Shown: positions 1 through 10,512, counted from the stretch's first letter. The stretch is 64,000 nucleotides of DNA from Lathyrus oleraceus (GCF_024323335.1 NC_066581.1:227246539-227310538); one strand, 5' to 3'. The notes: generated by a model from the letters alone, not told the origin. A program made the numbers and translations.

Positions 1-407
1 TTTTATATATTTATTTGTGAATATATGCAATATTTTTTTAGGTAAAATTTGTTAAAAAGATGCTTTATAAAAAATTATTCTAAAAAATAAGTGAAAATCT
101 AATTAAAATATAAAAATAAACATATTAATTTATTTAAAAAATGAAAAATAAATAAATAAATAAAATAGGCGGGTAAGTCTGTCGCCCGCCAACCCACCAC
201 CTTGGTGGATCAAATTAGATTTTTAAGCTCAACTTCACTTGGCAGACTTGCCCGCCTCTGACTTAAGGTGTGGCGGGGCGGGGCGGCGTGGACAACCCGT
301 TTTGCCACCCGTAGATAAGAATACCCAAAATTAGAAACTTATAACACTCAAACAAGCCTACAAAATACATGGATATACCTCATTGTACTTTTCAATGACC
401 GTGCATC
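1..407. other. AT-rich flank with GC-rich dispersed-repeat motif
   Basis: No coding sequence is seen. The first 160 bases are AT-rich. Positions 168-312 are sharply GC-rich, with complementary runs (GGCGGG and CCCGCC) around a TGGTGGATC core. That pattern looks like part of a dispersed transposable element, but I cannot name the family. It lies just outside the left target duplication of the MULE. Confidence 0.4.
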
Positions 408-416
408 CATTAATAA

Positions 417-533
417 GATTGTTTTTTAAAATAACCATTTTTTTCAATTTAAATACCAAAATAACCAAAATTTCAAAATAATTACTAAAATAACCACTTT
501 TCCCTACTAATGCGCCAGTTGAACTGGCACATC
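417..533 (+). repeat. Left terminal inverted repeat of the MULE
   Basis: It pairs with 10378-10503 with several mismatches and small gaps. It is mostly A/T, with a GC-richer inner end carrying GTTGAACTGG, which is complementary to the ACTGGTTCAAC at the right end. Confidence 0.82.
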
Positions 534-554
534 CAATAACCATTCAAAGGAGGC

Positions 555-720
555 GACATTGGAGTTGACGCATGCTTGCAATGGAATTGCGCTTAGGCAC
601 CATTGGAGCTGGCGCATGCATGTGTGGTTGAGTTTGTGCGCCCATGCATCTAACGCATGCATGTGTGTGCTTGTGCTATGTGTGTGTGATGCCTAGGACA
701 TTGACGCGTGCATGCGTGGT
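555..720. repeat. CATGCATG/GCGC-rich subterminal motif cluster, left side
   Basis: Several copies of CGCATGC and CATGCATG, with GGCGC or GCGCC nearby, lie just inside the left inverted repeat and directly upstream of the TATA box of the small ORF. The same motif family recurs at 8425-8830 and 10290-10350. Such subterminal motifs are often transposase binding sites; that role is inferred here. Confidence 0.55.
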
Positions 721-726
721 TTCATC

Positions 727-734
727 TATAAATA
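727..734 (+). promoter_or_regulatory. TATA box of small MULE ORF
   Basis: TATAAATA lies 97 bases upstream of the ATG at 832, in the context TCTATAAATA. The plant-mobile-domain gene of the same element has the same core at 8874. Confidence 0.6.
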
Positions 735-831
735 CCATGCGTATCTCCCATATTTTTTCAGACAACTTCTTACCCTCCTTCCATTTTCTTTCATTTTCCT
801 TCAATCCCTTTCAATTTTGTGTTCTTTAACC

Positions 832-1125
832 ATGTCTAAATACATTCATAAGAGAAATGTTGATTTAATCTTTTCAGCAGTGCAGCCTCTGATAAAGATT
901 CGACTTTGGAATATATAATCGTTTGAATATCTTAATCATACGTTGAATCATTGGTTAGATGGAGAAATTGCAGAGGGTGAAAAGATTAGAAGAATTCAAT
1001 GGCTTGAGTCCACGTTTAACCAAAATGGAGAAGTACGTGTATGGGTGGATATTAAGACTGACAGAGACGTTCACAGGATGATGTATAATATGTTTAAAAT
1101 TGTTTTTATGGTTGTAATTGCTTAG
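832..1125 (+). pseudogene. Small hypothetical ORF carried by the MULE, one nonsense codon
   Basis: A single reading frame of 97 codons from ATG 832 to the stop at 1123-1125 is broken only by TAA at 916-918. The encoded protein would be small, fairly charged in its second half (runs such as GEIAEGEKIRR and VDIKTDRDVHR) and hydrophobic at the C-terminus. It has its own TATA box. I do not recognise a domain. Because it sits in a MULE beside a plant-mobile-domain gene and reads as one frame apart from one stop, it was probably a real accessory gene of the element. Its function is unknown. Confidence 0.5.
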
Positions 1126-1287
1126 TTATAGTAATGGTATTTTATTTATTGTAGTTTTTTGTGTTGTTGTTTATGTGTTACTTGTGTGTTGAATGTGTTG
1201 TATTTGTTTGTGATGGTATTTACTCACAAAGTTATCATATGAAATAAATATTGTTTTTAATATAAAGTAAAAGATGTACAATTAAAA

Positions 1288-2755
1288 TTATCTTGTTGTG
1301 CTTGTTCCAACACTGGGACAGTTAGTACGATTGTGAACGGGCTAACGACATGACCTACATAATCGAACCATTTTGTTCGCCGTATCCATTTCGGTTCGAA
1401 TATGGATGTTTTTTGGGCGGCCCTTTTTTCTTTCTTCGCATTACATCATTGTGCCAGAGAATGCCCCCTTGATATTCGGGCCAGTAATCCTCTTTTGCTA
1501 CCACTGAAAAGCTAATTTTGTAAACATTGGACATACTTATGACTTTGTAAACGTCGGATAGTAAGTAGGATGGATCTCTTCGAACCTTTGAAAATGCCAC
1601 AATGACATGGGAGCAGGGCATACGAAAGGCTTGGAAATTTCCACAGTCGCACTAACCTCTATCTAGTTCCACTCTATATTGTCCCATTGACATGCCTTCA
1701 TTGTGATCCATAGAATCAACAATACTGTAGCAACCTTTAGTATGGTCAAACATTGTGACCACATGTGTGTTAGCTTTGACAGCTTCGTGTCTAATGAATT
1801 TCATTAAAGCATCACTGAACAATTGCCTAGATTGTAACACCGAACTCCATTTGGAACGTTTGGTCTCAAACAACGCCCCTAGCCTGAAATATGTTGCTTG
1901 CACTAAAGCAGATATAGGTAGGTTTCAAATGCCTTTGAAGATAGAGTTCATTGATTCCACAAGATTTGTTGTCATGTAGCCCCAACATTGACCGTTGTCA
2001 TATGCCCTAGTCCACTTCTTCAATGGAATATTGTTGATCTATCCTATTGCATATGTGTTCGATAATTTGATGTCTTCGCGGTAGTGTTTGAAAGAAAGTT
2101 CTGTTAATGCATAACCCGCATTGACAACCTTCTTCCACAATGTTTTGTCTTTGACCTCTCGTATAAAATTTTAAGCGATATGTCTAATGCAATAGACATG
2201 CGTCAACGAAGGATTTTGCCAGCCATTATCAACGTTTTTGTAGGCACTTAATATTGAAGGGTGCCGGTCAGAGATCAAACATAAGTTAGGTTGAGGAGCA
2301 ACGTGCAATCAGAGATTTTTTAGGAAAAAACTTCATCCCTCAGCAGTCTCCCCTTCAACTAGGGCAAAGGCGTTTGGAAATATGTTCTTGTCGCTAAATT
2401 CAAGCTTGTCATGTGTTGAGGTGGACAATATACATGACTAACTGGTAATGACTCCTTTTCTTCTTCATCGTTCACCATTGAATTAACCAATAACTCGACT
2501 TCTTCTTCTTCCTCATTAACAACATTGACTTCAACTTGTTCGTCGTCATCAGTTCACAAAACACTTATGACTGATCAACGAACTGAGACACTTGTTGTTG
2601 TTGTGCTAATATATATAACTCTATATCATTGTACCCAGATTGTTCATGATTGACAAATATATTATGAACATCATTATCATCTCAAATCTTCAACTGATAA
2701 AACTTTACTTGGTTGTCTGCAAACCACACCGGATTTTTATAGATGATTTGACTCA
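1288..2755 (-). pseudogene. MURA-type MULE transposase, main part (degenerate)
   Basis: Read on the minus strand, this gives the body of a MuDR/MURA-family transposase with many stops and frame changes. From 2755 down: an N-terminal segment with KNPVWFADNQVKFYQL, an acidic Glu/Asp-rich linker, then a junction where the part holding the first catalytic Asp appears deleted. Then come NAFALVEGET, the second catalytic region LISDRHPSI, and the SWIM-type zinc finger CDCGNFQAFRMPCSH near 1610-1660. A frameshift then leads to a CCHC knuckle (CRSC, His, Cys spacing) and a stop at 1288-1290. The 5' end of the gene lies at 8210-8363, cut off by the LTR element. Enzymes of this family cut and paste DNA at MULE inverted repeats; this copy cannot be active. 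Confidence 0.87.
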
Positions 2756-3841
2756 TGATCCGTTGTCGCACACGGGTCAAAAAACGAGTTTAAAAGTGTA
2801 GTAAAATATAAGCGACACTCGAATGTCATATCATAAGGACTCTTGAATGTTATAACCAAATGAATGAAAATAAGGGGGTTTTTAAGGTTCAAAACTTAAA
2901 CCGAAGATGATTAAAGGTAAAAGAAAAATTGATAAATAAGCTAATCTATTGTATCGATTTCCAACTTATCATCGATTCTTATAATTTCAATTCCCTAGTG
3001 AATTCAATCTCATTTGATTACAATACTCACTGACAAGCGCAATTGTTATTATATGATGTATGTTCCTAATTTCCGAATTAAGCAAACGGATTTAAGCAGA
3101 CGCGAATTAAGCAAACGCGACTTAATCGAACACGACAACGAAAAAGCTACGCTAACGTGATTATAGTTAAGGATCATACAAACAATCAAATTTAATCAAC
3201 TTTATCCTATAAGAAACAATCTAATTAAGCAAACGAAAGTAATCGAATTAAGCAAACGAGTTTATAGGAAGAATTGAAAAGAAATCGAAATTAAACTGAA
3301 ATTAATAAAAACCTCAAAGTGGAATTCGAATACAGCAGAACAACTCTTTTGGGAATTAGCTCTCCATGGTATTCATATGCCTTACTCTCTATTTCATGAA
3401 TTTTGAATCCCCCAAATCCTAAAACTACTAAGTTGTTTAAATAGAGCAAGAGAATTTGGGCCTAATAGTAACCTACCCCAAAAAAATTACAAAATCGACC
3501 CAAAAACTAAGTATTTTCTTAAGTATGGAAATAAAACGAATTATTCGACTCTTTTTCACTCTAAATCAGATTCTGACTTCAACATGAAACATTTAGCTTC
3601 TCCTCTCAGTTTTCCAACTCATATTAGAACGCATCAATTCGATCCTCGTAACTCAAGTTATGATCTGTATAGTAACAAGGTATCAAATAACTATTTATGC
3701 TAAAAATAAAATATGAAAATAAAATAAAACCAAAAATAAACTTGAATATAAAAACACACTAAAATAGTAAAAATAATAGAATAAACTATAGAGTTGCCTA
3801 AATGGAATAGTAGAAGAATGTGCATTAAAATGCACTGATCA
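2756..3841 (-). repeat. 3' LTR (in element orientation) of the nested LTR element
   Basis: It aligns along its whole length with 7125-8204, with scattered substitutions and short indels. A TTTAAATAGAGC stretch near 3436-3447 (complement GCTCTATTTAAA) is a possible TATA region for the minus strand. Confidence 0.93.
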
Positions 3842-3860
3842 AATTCCCCCACACTTGAAC
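3842..3860 (-). other. Polypurine tract of the nested LTR element
   Basis: On the minus strand AAGTGTGGGGGAATT runs directly into the LTR start TGATCAGTGC. This is the expected place for priming plus-strand DNA synthesis. A similar GTGTGGGGGAGGG tract occurs at about 5153-5167. Confidence 0.75.
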
Positions 3861-5280
3861 TTTTGCACTCCGAGCAAAACTATAAATTCAAAACTTAAAA
3901 CAGAAAAAAACAATAACAAACAAAACATGCAATTCCAAAGTTTATCAAGATACAAGGTACAAATAGAATTCTAAGTCTAAGCTTCAAGAATATGGTGTTA
4001 GTGAGCAACTTCTTGTGACATTCAAAGAAGATAGGAAAACAGATTACCAAAGAGTACATTCAAAAGTAGTAAGATCCTCACAGGATAAAATTCACTCAAC
4101 TCTTAAGTGTTTATGTTAACTGTTTACACTCAAAGCACAACATGAAAGTTAGTACTACCATAAGCTTGAAAAGACTCTAACATCTACAATTTTGAAATAC
4201 ATGCATACAATGATCAAAATAACTTTTATTTGGTTGTAACATGGTCAGGGTAAGGGTGAGATAAATCCTAAGGGGTACTAGGCTAAAATTCAAAGAGACA
4301 AAAGAGACTTGAAAGAAACTGCGGGAGTTGAATTTACAAAATATTTCAATCACTTCAACAACTCTATAGTAACTGTTTTCATTCATATTTTTCTTCTCCT
4401 TTCTCTTTTTATTTCTCTTTTCTTCCTTTTCATAAGGAGTATGTATTGACATGTATACATCCTTCTATTTTTTTTTCATTCATTTTTTTTATTTATTATT
4501 TTATTTTTTTATTTTTCTTTTCTTTTTCAGCCAACTTCTGAAATATTACAAACATACTTATTCAACCCCACACAACTCCAAACAAGACTCTTTCAACCCT
4601 TTGAATAGGGTGATAACATTGTTTTTCACTTCTCAGTTTGTGATGAGTTTTAAACAACAAAGGGATAATAGGCTCAAGAGGATTTCAAACAAGAGATGAT
4701 ATTATTTCAGGGTTGGTTTTTTGGCTAACTGGCTAAAAAACAAAAATAAAATAAAATTGCCTTTATCATATCAGTGTGCATAAGTAAACAACAACATCAA
4801 CAAGAGTCAATTCAAGTTCTAGAGACTAACAAACATGAGTGAATCACACAAGAAAGAAAAAGATGAGTTTTTGTATGTTTTCCATATAAGGCTCAAAATC
4901 TCACAAGGTTAATTGATCTACCACAAATGATGTACAATTTAGAGTTTAGTCCTACCTATCATACTAAAAATGCACAGTAAATTTTTCACATCACATCATA
5001 AAACTTTAGTCAAGAGAACTAAGAAAAATACTCATAATTGTAACTCAAAAAACAAAGGAAAAAACATGCATTTTTTTTTAAAGAAAGCAAACAAAAACCA
5101 AAGCAGAGAAAAACTGAAAACAAAACAAAGAAAACAAAACAAATAAATGGTTCCCTCCCCCACACTTAAAACATACACTGTCCTCAATGAAAAAGCATAA
5201 GTATAAAATAAGAGTGAGAGAAATGAAAGAACACACCCGATGAGTCAATGCGAATAAATGATTGCATAAGCAGTCTTTCC
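3861..5280 (-). other. Noncoding 3' internal region of the nested LTR element
   Basis: No coding frame is recognised between the polypurine tract and the coding relic. The stretch is A-rich on the plus strand, with T-rich runs near 4390-4530. Long noncoding 3' regions are common in this type of element. Confidence 0.6.
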
Positions 5281-5287
5281 CAAAAAG

Positions 5288-6606
5288 AGCTCTTCTACAG
5301 TCTCTTCTTCCAAAGTCGGGCTCTCATGGAGTAGCTTTGGATAGTTTTCATTGAACTTGAAATTTTGATTAGTGTTTTCGCCTTGTATTCCAGGATCAAA
5401 GAAGAATCTTCAATAAGTAAAAGTGTTGAATGAGCACGTGAAAGTGATATCCTTTTTCATAACATCAAGAATCAAACGATTACGGGGCTACCTCGCTACT
5501 TTTATTTCATCTTTAAGTGAGATCCTATGCATACATATGGATGGGCTAATATCACGAGTGTCAGCCAAGGTCCATCCAATTTCCTTCTTATGTTTCTGCT
5601 TAAGTTGAAGCTTTGATGAATAATATGAATCCTCAAGAAATTGTTTAGGCTTTAAAGAAGGTGGTTGTTCAATGGATGGTATGTTTGGGGAAGCCGGGAT
5701 GTCAAGAGCTTCAGCTACATAAACAACTTCGTTTACATTGTCACCCTGCAAGACAACATCAATCTCAGCACAAACAACACAAAGGTTAGTGTTAGTACAA
5801 TCATCACATGAGTAAATATCATCAAAACTAGAAAAAGTTGGAAAATCAGCTAAAAACAAATCAGAATAAGTTTTATCAACAACTTCAGAAAGCAACTCTA
5901 TTTGGAAAACAGAATGCTCTTCCTCGTCAATCTTCTTATTTTCCAGTACTCTTTGTGGGAAGGGGATTGGTGATACATACTTTTTTTTAACCTCAACAAC
6001 AATATAAGGTTCAGGTTTATTTTCAGGTGTTACACTAACAATTTTTTTTTTTTTTTTTTGGGTTGGTTCTGTAACTTTTTCGGATCTCAAGGAAATTGCA
6101 CTCACATTAGAGCCTTTTGGATTAAATACTATTTGGACATATAATTGGTTTGATCCTTGAGCTTGTTGCATGACATTCATTGAAGTGACAAGTTGTCCAA
6201 TTTATGTTTGCAAATTCTGAAAACTATAATTTGTTCGCTGCTGAAATTGGAGACTGTTTACAACCATTTGCTTGACAAGTTCCTCTAGTGAAGGTTCAGA
6301 AGGTGAAAAGGTGGTTACTTGTGGAGGGTTATATGATGGTGGTGGTGGTGGAAGGGGTAACATCAATTGTTTCACTAAAGAGATAAGTTCATCAATTTTA
6401 GTTTCTAGAGCTTTGTTGGAAGAAGAAATCTGAATATCATTCACACCTTTTGCTTGGACCACAAAATTATCCCTTGTTGTGAATTGTTGGGAGTTAAGTG
6501 ACATGTTCCCAATAAAGGATTTGGCAGCAACAGGATACTCAATACATAAAGCATTATAATTAACATCAGGGTCAACAAGTTCTCTCAGAGTTCTTTGGTC
6601 AGCCAT
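5288..6606 (-). pseudogene. gag-pol relic of the nested LTR element
   Basis: From ATG 6606 the frame opens with MADQRTLRELVDPDVNY, the typical start of a plant gypsy Gag. It then jumps to the Gag C-terminal part (NSQQFTTRDNF, a Pro-rich patch), so the Gag core seems deleted. One nonsense codon (TAA, 6202-6204) interrupts the frame before MNVMQQAQGSNQL; the same frame continues through NPKGSNVSAISLRSEK to IGWTLADTRDISPSICMHRI, the segment just before the reverse transcriptase, and stops at 5488. Protease and linker are reduced. Downstream scraps such as ITFTCSFNTF suggest a further deletion inside the reverse transcriptase. A poly-Lys run lies near 6045. Confidence 0.83.
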
Positions 6607-7100
6607 GTTAAACTCAATAGAAAAAATCAACAAACAATGAGAAAACACATAACTAATTCAGCAATGCAGCAACAAATAAGAAAATTACCGACAATGTCCA
6701 TATTAAGAAAAAATAATTGAAATGCGAAAACAACTATTAAAATAAAAGGAAAAAAATACAAAAAGACTAAAATTAATCTAATAACGTCAATTAAGACTTT
6801 TGAGAATTTTTTCGAAATTTTCTGAAACTATCAAAACAGAAAAAAATTCATAAAAAATAGAAAAATAAGGAATTTCGGGTTTTAGGATGACTTCCACTAT
6901 TTAGTTTCTAAATAGAGGATTTTGATCCTTGATTTTTTCCTAATTAATCGACAAAGAATCGGAATAATTTGAGACAATTTTCTTAAAAAAACAGATTTTT
7001 TTATCCTAAAACGCAAAAAGATCTGAACGCAAGAAAGTTAGGACAAAAAAAAAAGCTAAAACACAACACCTATGACTATAATGATGGTTAAAATCTACAA

Positions 7101-7124
7101 GAGTCCCCGGCTATAGCGAAAATT
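7101..7124 (-). other. Degenerate primer binding site of the nested LTR element
   Basis: Directly inside the 5' LTR the minus strand reads TTTTCGCTATAGCCGGGGAC. It resembles, with changes, the GCGCCGTTGCCGGGGA tract that serves as primer site in Athila/Tat-type elements. Identification is by position and partial match. Confidence 0.5.
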
Positions 7125-8204
7125 TGATCCACTGTCACACACGGGTCAAAAAACGAGTTTAAAAGTGTAGTAAAACGGAAGCGACACTCAAATGTCATAT
7201 CACAAGGACTCTTGAATGTTATAATCAAACGAATGAAAAGAATGAGGTTTTTAAGGTTCAAAACTTAAATCGAAGATGATTAAAGGTAAAAGCAAAATTG
7301 ATAAGTAAGCTAATCTATTGTATCGATTTCCAACTTATCATCAATTCTTATAATTTCAATTCCCTAGCGGATTCAATCCCATCCGATTACAATACCCACA
7401 GACAAGCGCAATTGATATTATATGATGTATGTTCCTAATTTCCGAATTAAGCAAACGGATTTAAGCAGACGCGAATTAAGCAAACACGACTTAATCAAAC
7501 ACGATAACGAAAAAGCTACGTTAACGTGATTATAGTTAAGGATCATACAAACAATCAAATTTAATCAACTCTATCATATAAGAAACAATCGAATTAAGCA
7601 AACGAAAGTAATCGAATTAAGCAAACGGGTTTATAGAAAGAATTGAAAAGAAATCGAAATTAAACTGAAATTAATAAAAACCACAAAGTGGAATTCGAAT
7701 ACAGCAGATCAACTCTTTGAGAATTAACTCTCCATGGTATTCATATGCCCTATTCTCTATTTCATGAATTTTGAATCCCCCCAATCCTAATACTAAGTTG
7801 TTTAAATAGAGCAAGGGAATTTGCGCCTAATAGCAACCAACCCGAAAAAATACAAAATCGGCCCAAAAACTAAGTATTTTCTTAAGTCTGGAAATAAAAC
7901 GAATTATTCGACTCTTTTTCACTCCGAATCAAATTCTGACTTCAACATGAAACATTTAGCTTATCCTTTCAGCTTTTCAATTCATATTAGAACGCATCAA
8001 TCCGATCCTTGTAGTTCAAGTTATGATCTGCATAGTAACAAGGTAACAACTAACTGTTTATGCTGAAAATAAAATACGAAAATAAAATAAAACCAAAAAT
8101 AAACTTAAATATAAAAACACACTAAAATAGTAAAAATAATAGAATAAACTATAGAGTTGCCTAAATAGAATAGTAGAAGAATGTGCATCAAAATGCACTG
8201 ATCA
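7125..8204 (-). repeat. 5' LTR (in element orientation) of the nested LTR element
   Basis: Partner of 2756-3841. The TATA-like complement of TTTAAATAGAGC lies at 7800-7811, which would place U3 between there and 8204. The LTR copies differ at several percent of positions by eye, so the insertion is not recent; no exact figure was computed. Confidence 0.93.
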
Positions 8205-8209
8205 TCTCA

Positions 8210-8363
8210 CCTGACTACACTGCAATTTCTTTTCTATTCTTTGTTTCAAATGTGAAAATTTTGATCGTCGATTTATTGTAAACCGAGTTACTTATGTGTT
8301 GCGAGAACAAAAACCAAATAATTGATGCTCAAATATTTCACCATCGGTATGGGCACTGATCAT
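8210..8363 (-). pseudogene. MURA-type transposase, 5' exon part displaced by LTR element
   Basis: On the minus strand a frame from ATG 8363 reads HTDGEI, then NT, a stop, VTRFTINRRSKF and HLKQRIEKKLQCSQ. It joins in frame to SQIIYKNPVWF at 2755 once the LTR element and one target-duplication copy are removed. This is the ubiquitin-like N-terminal segment usual in MURA proteins. The in-frame match across 5.4 kb supports both the gene call and the insertion boundaries. One nonsense codon is present. The exact start codon is uncertain. Confidence 0.75.
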
Positions 8364-8424
8364 GTAATGTGGTGATGAAGAATTTTTTTAAATGTAAGTT
8401 TAGTGTTTGACGGTGAATGCATTG

Positions 8425-8830
8425 ATCTGTTATTCGCATGCAATTAAATAGGGGAGACGGTGTATGTACTGATCACGCAAATAATCTGCAAAGACAAGAC
8501 AATGTAATGCAAAGAACCCATGCAGAGACAAGACAATGCAAAACATGTGCCTGCATGATTCTCTGCCCTGATAATCCAAGACTAGCCAAAGCATGCACCT
8601 ACAAAGAAGATGCCTCTGCCCTAATAATCAAAGGCAGACGCCCTTATCAATGACGCATAAAGAAAGGCATGCGCCACTTTCCTTGGCGCATATTCCTTGC
8701 ATGGATAAAAAGGCATGCATGCACCACTAACCTTGGCGCATATGACCATGCATGTCTTAAACAAGTCATGCGTCACTTGCCTTGACGCCTAGACCAATCC
8801 TCACATGCATGCGCCATAACCTTACCCCTA
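8425..8830. repeat. Degenerate tandem array of CATGCATG/GCGCCA motifs
   Basis: Several imperfect copies of a unit carrying GGCATGCG-CAC, CCTTGGCGCATA and CATGCATG lie at 8560-8820, spaced about 50-60 bases. They sit immediately upstream of the TATA box of the plant-mobile-domain gene. The motif matches the subterminal regions of the element. A promoter or transposase-binding role is inferred. Confidence 0.6.
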
Positions 8831-8873
8831 TCCCATGCTTCACATGTTGCACTCATATGCTACCTATCTCATC

Positions 8874-8882
8874 TATAAATAG
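8874..8882 (+). promoter_or_regulatory. TATA box of the plant-mobile-domain gene
   Basis: TATAAATAG lies 114 bases upstream of ATG 8988. The presumed 5' leader (about 8896-8985) consists of about five imperfect copies of a 17-18-base unit with the core AACACTCAACCTCTG. Confidence 0.65.
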
Positions 8883-8987
8883 GGAATCAACTCACAACAC
8901 TCAACATCTGTAACACTAACAATAAACCTCTGTAACACTCAACCTTTATAACACTCAACCTATACAACACTCAACCTCTGCAACATT

Positions 8988-10169
8988 ATGTCTCTATTGT
9001 ACCACATTGGACCAGACGATGTAATACTACTACACAACTCTACTTTTGATTTTAAAAAAATCATCAAATTACATATCATCTAATCATGTCATATTCTTTT
9101 ACAGTTTATCTGGAGGCCATGTTCGGGTCTTGATCATTAGGTTAACCATGATGATGATGCAGTTTGGACAACAAAAACACCAATTATCCGATTCACTATT
9201 GTGGAGATGCACCAGAGTGACCGTGTAAAATTGCAGTTCGGCATGCATCAATAAATTCCAGAACCTCCGACGTGTTTGGGAGATTAACATCAACAAAGAG
9301 TCGACGCCCAATGGGATTATTCCGACTGGAGAGACTTCACAAAAGAGATGTGTCGTTATTGGAGGAATCGACGACAACACATCTTAAACGAACCAGTCAT
9401 ACAAGATGCTAGACTAACTCAACATTATATGACATGGTTTAGGTCGGTTACAACGCCACAATTTGTGTTTGAGCCAATGTATTTGATTGATCCACGCCAA
9501 CTAGCTTCGTCATCATACACCCAACAACAAATCCCCATCCAAGAACAATGTTAACCCACCCAAACCCAACGACCAACCTCACACTATCACCCTACCATAT
9601 ACACCTAACAACCAAACACCCAACCTCACAACACATTCATGCCACACACCCAAACTCAAAACCAAGAATCAAACCCTAACCACCAACAACTATACGCAAC
9701 CACCACAACAATCTATAGTCTAAATGATTCATACGATTCAACGTCATGCCATCGCAGTCCCCCCACCAATGACCACTCAAAGATCTCATCACCACAACAC
9801 CCAACAATTGTTTGACTATAATACACCCCAAGAATCATTGATTCGTTTCCAAACCGATTCAATGTCCCAATTCGGAAAACCATACCGTCCACAATTCGCC
9901 CAACCATAATGACCCAACTACGACAACATGGACACCGAAATCAATTACGGAAGCGCCGTTGGCGACAACCCCCAAGCTATTGGGAACAAATGATAACACA
10001 TCTATCAAATACCGCTGGACTTTCCACCGGATCTTCACACCAGCCACCATTGGATCATGTCAGCACTCAAAGACCCCAAACACCTTAGGAAAATCGTGGG
10101 AGACCTCGAAGACAGACTAACGCACCTGGATGTGGAACATGGAGGCGTTTCAATCGAGCGGGTCATTGA
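8988..10169 (+). pseudogene. Plant mobile domain (PMD, aminotransferase-like) protein relic in MULE
   Basis: ATG 8988 opens MSLLYHIGPDD, a start typical of PMD proteins. The central domain is then largely missing. A second block in another frame (from about 9135) reads AVWTTKTPIIRFTIVEMHQ, then VKLQFGMHQ, IPEPPTCLGD, DYSDWRDFTKEMCR and TWFRSVTTPQFVFEP, the C-terminal part of the domain, with stops at 9252-9254 and 9282-9284. A low-complexity Gln/Asn/Pro/His-rich tail follows, with further stops, to a plausible natural stop at 10167-10169. PMD proteins occur as host genes (the MAIN/MAIL group) and as cargo of transposons. Here the gene lies within MULE inverted repeats, so it is cargo. It is not functional. 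Confidence 0.8.
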
Positions 10170-10377
10170 AGTTCTTGTCAATTTTATGTAATTTTTTATT
10201 ATAATATCTTATAATTTTTATTTTCAGTATTTTATTTAATTTTAATTATAAATTTAATATTTAAATTTCTTTTAAAAAAAAAGTGAAAGGAGCATGTACC
10301 ACATGCATTGACGCATACACTATGTAATATATACATGCATGCGCCATGGCTCTGGGAGCCTCTTATGTACCTTAGTT

Positions 10378-10503
10378 GGATGCACTGGTTCAACTAACGC
10401 ATCAACTGACATCAGTAAAAAAAGTGATTATTTTGATATATTTTTTGAAATTTTAATTATTTTGAAATTTTATTTAAAAATATTGATTATTTTAAAAAAA
10501 ATC
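10378..10503 (-). repeat. Right terminal inverted repeat of the MULE
   Basis: Inverted partner of 417-533. It ends directly against the 9-bp duplication CATTAATAA at 10504-10512. Confidence 0.82.
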
Positions 10504-10512
10504 CATTAATAA

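Larger units (their letters stand above)
2756..8204 (-). mobile_element. Non-autonomous Ty3/gypsy-type LTR retrotransposon nested in the MULE
   Basis: Long direct repeats 2756-3841 (1086 bp) and 7125-8204 (1080 bp) share their terminal sequences, and both carry TGATC...GATCA ends. The flanks are ACTCA (2751-2755) and TCTCA (8205-8209), a 5-bp target duplication with one mismatch. The element runs on the minus strand: the gag relic reads leftward, a primer-site-like tract lies at 7101-7124, and a polypurine tract (complement of CCCCCACACTT) lies just before the left LTR. The gag start and the SPSICMHRI motif before the reverse transcriptase fit the Athila/Tat side of Ty3/gypsy. The inner region is only 3.3 kb and lacks protease, most of the reverse transcriptase, and integrase. 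Confidence 0.92.
417..10503. mobile_element. Mutator-like element (MULE) with plant-mobile-domain gene, nested LTR element inside
   Basis: The ends are inverted repeats: 417-533 reads inward GATTGTTTTTTAAAATAACC, and the complement of 10378-10503 starts GATTTTTTTTAAAATAATCA and stays alignable for about 120 bases, including a GTTGAAC core. A perfect 9-bp direct repeat, CATTAATAA, flanks it at 408-416 and 10504-10512; 9 bp is the hallmark target duplication of Mutator elements. Inside are a minus-strand MURA-type transposase relic, a plus-strand plant-mobile-domain relic and a small plus-strand ORF. Without the 5.45-kb LTR element inserted in it, it would be about 4.6 kb. All three genes are broken, so this copy is a non-autonomous fossil. 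Its right end lies 227 bp from the start codon of the HLTF-like gene. Confidence 0.88.

Noticed and set aside
4177..4452. Minus-strand 91-codon frame in the nested LTR element
   Set aside because: Lys-rich N-terminus comes from a T-rich tract; it lies in the noncoding 3' region.
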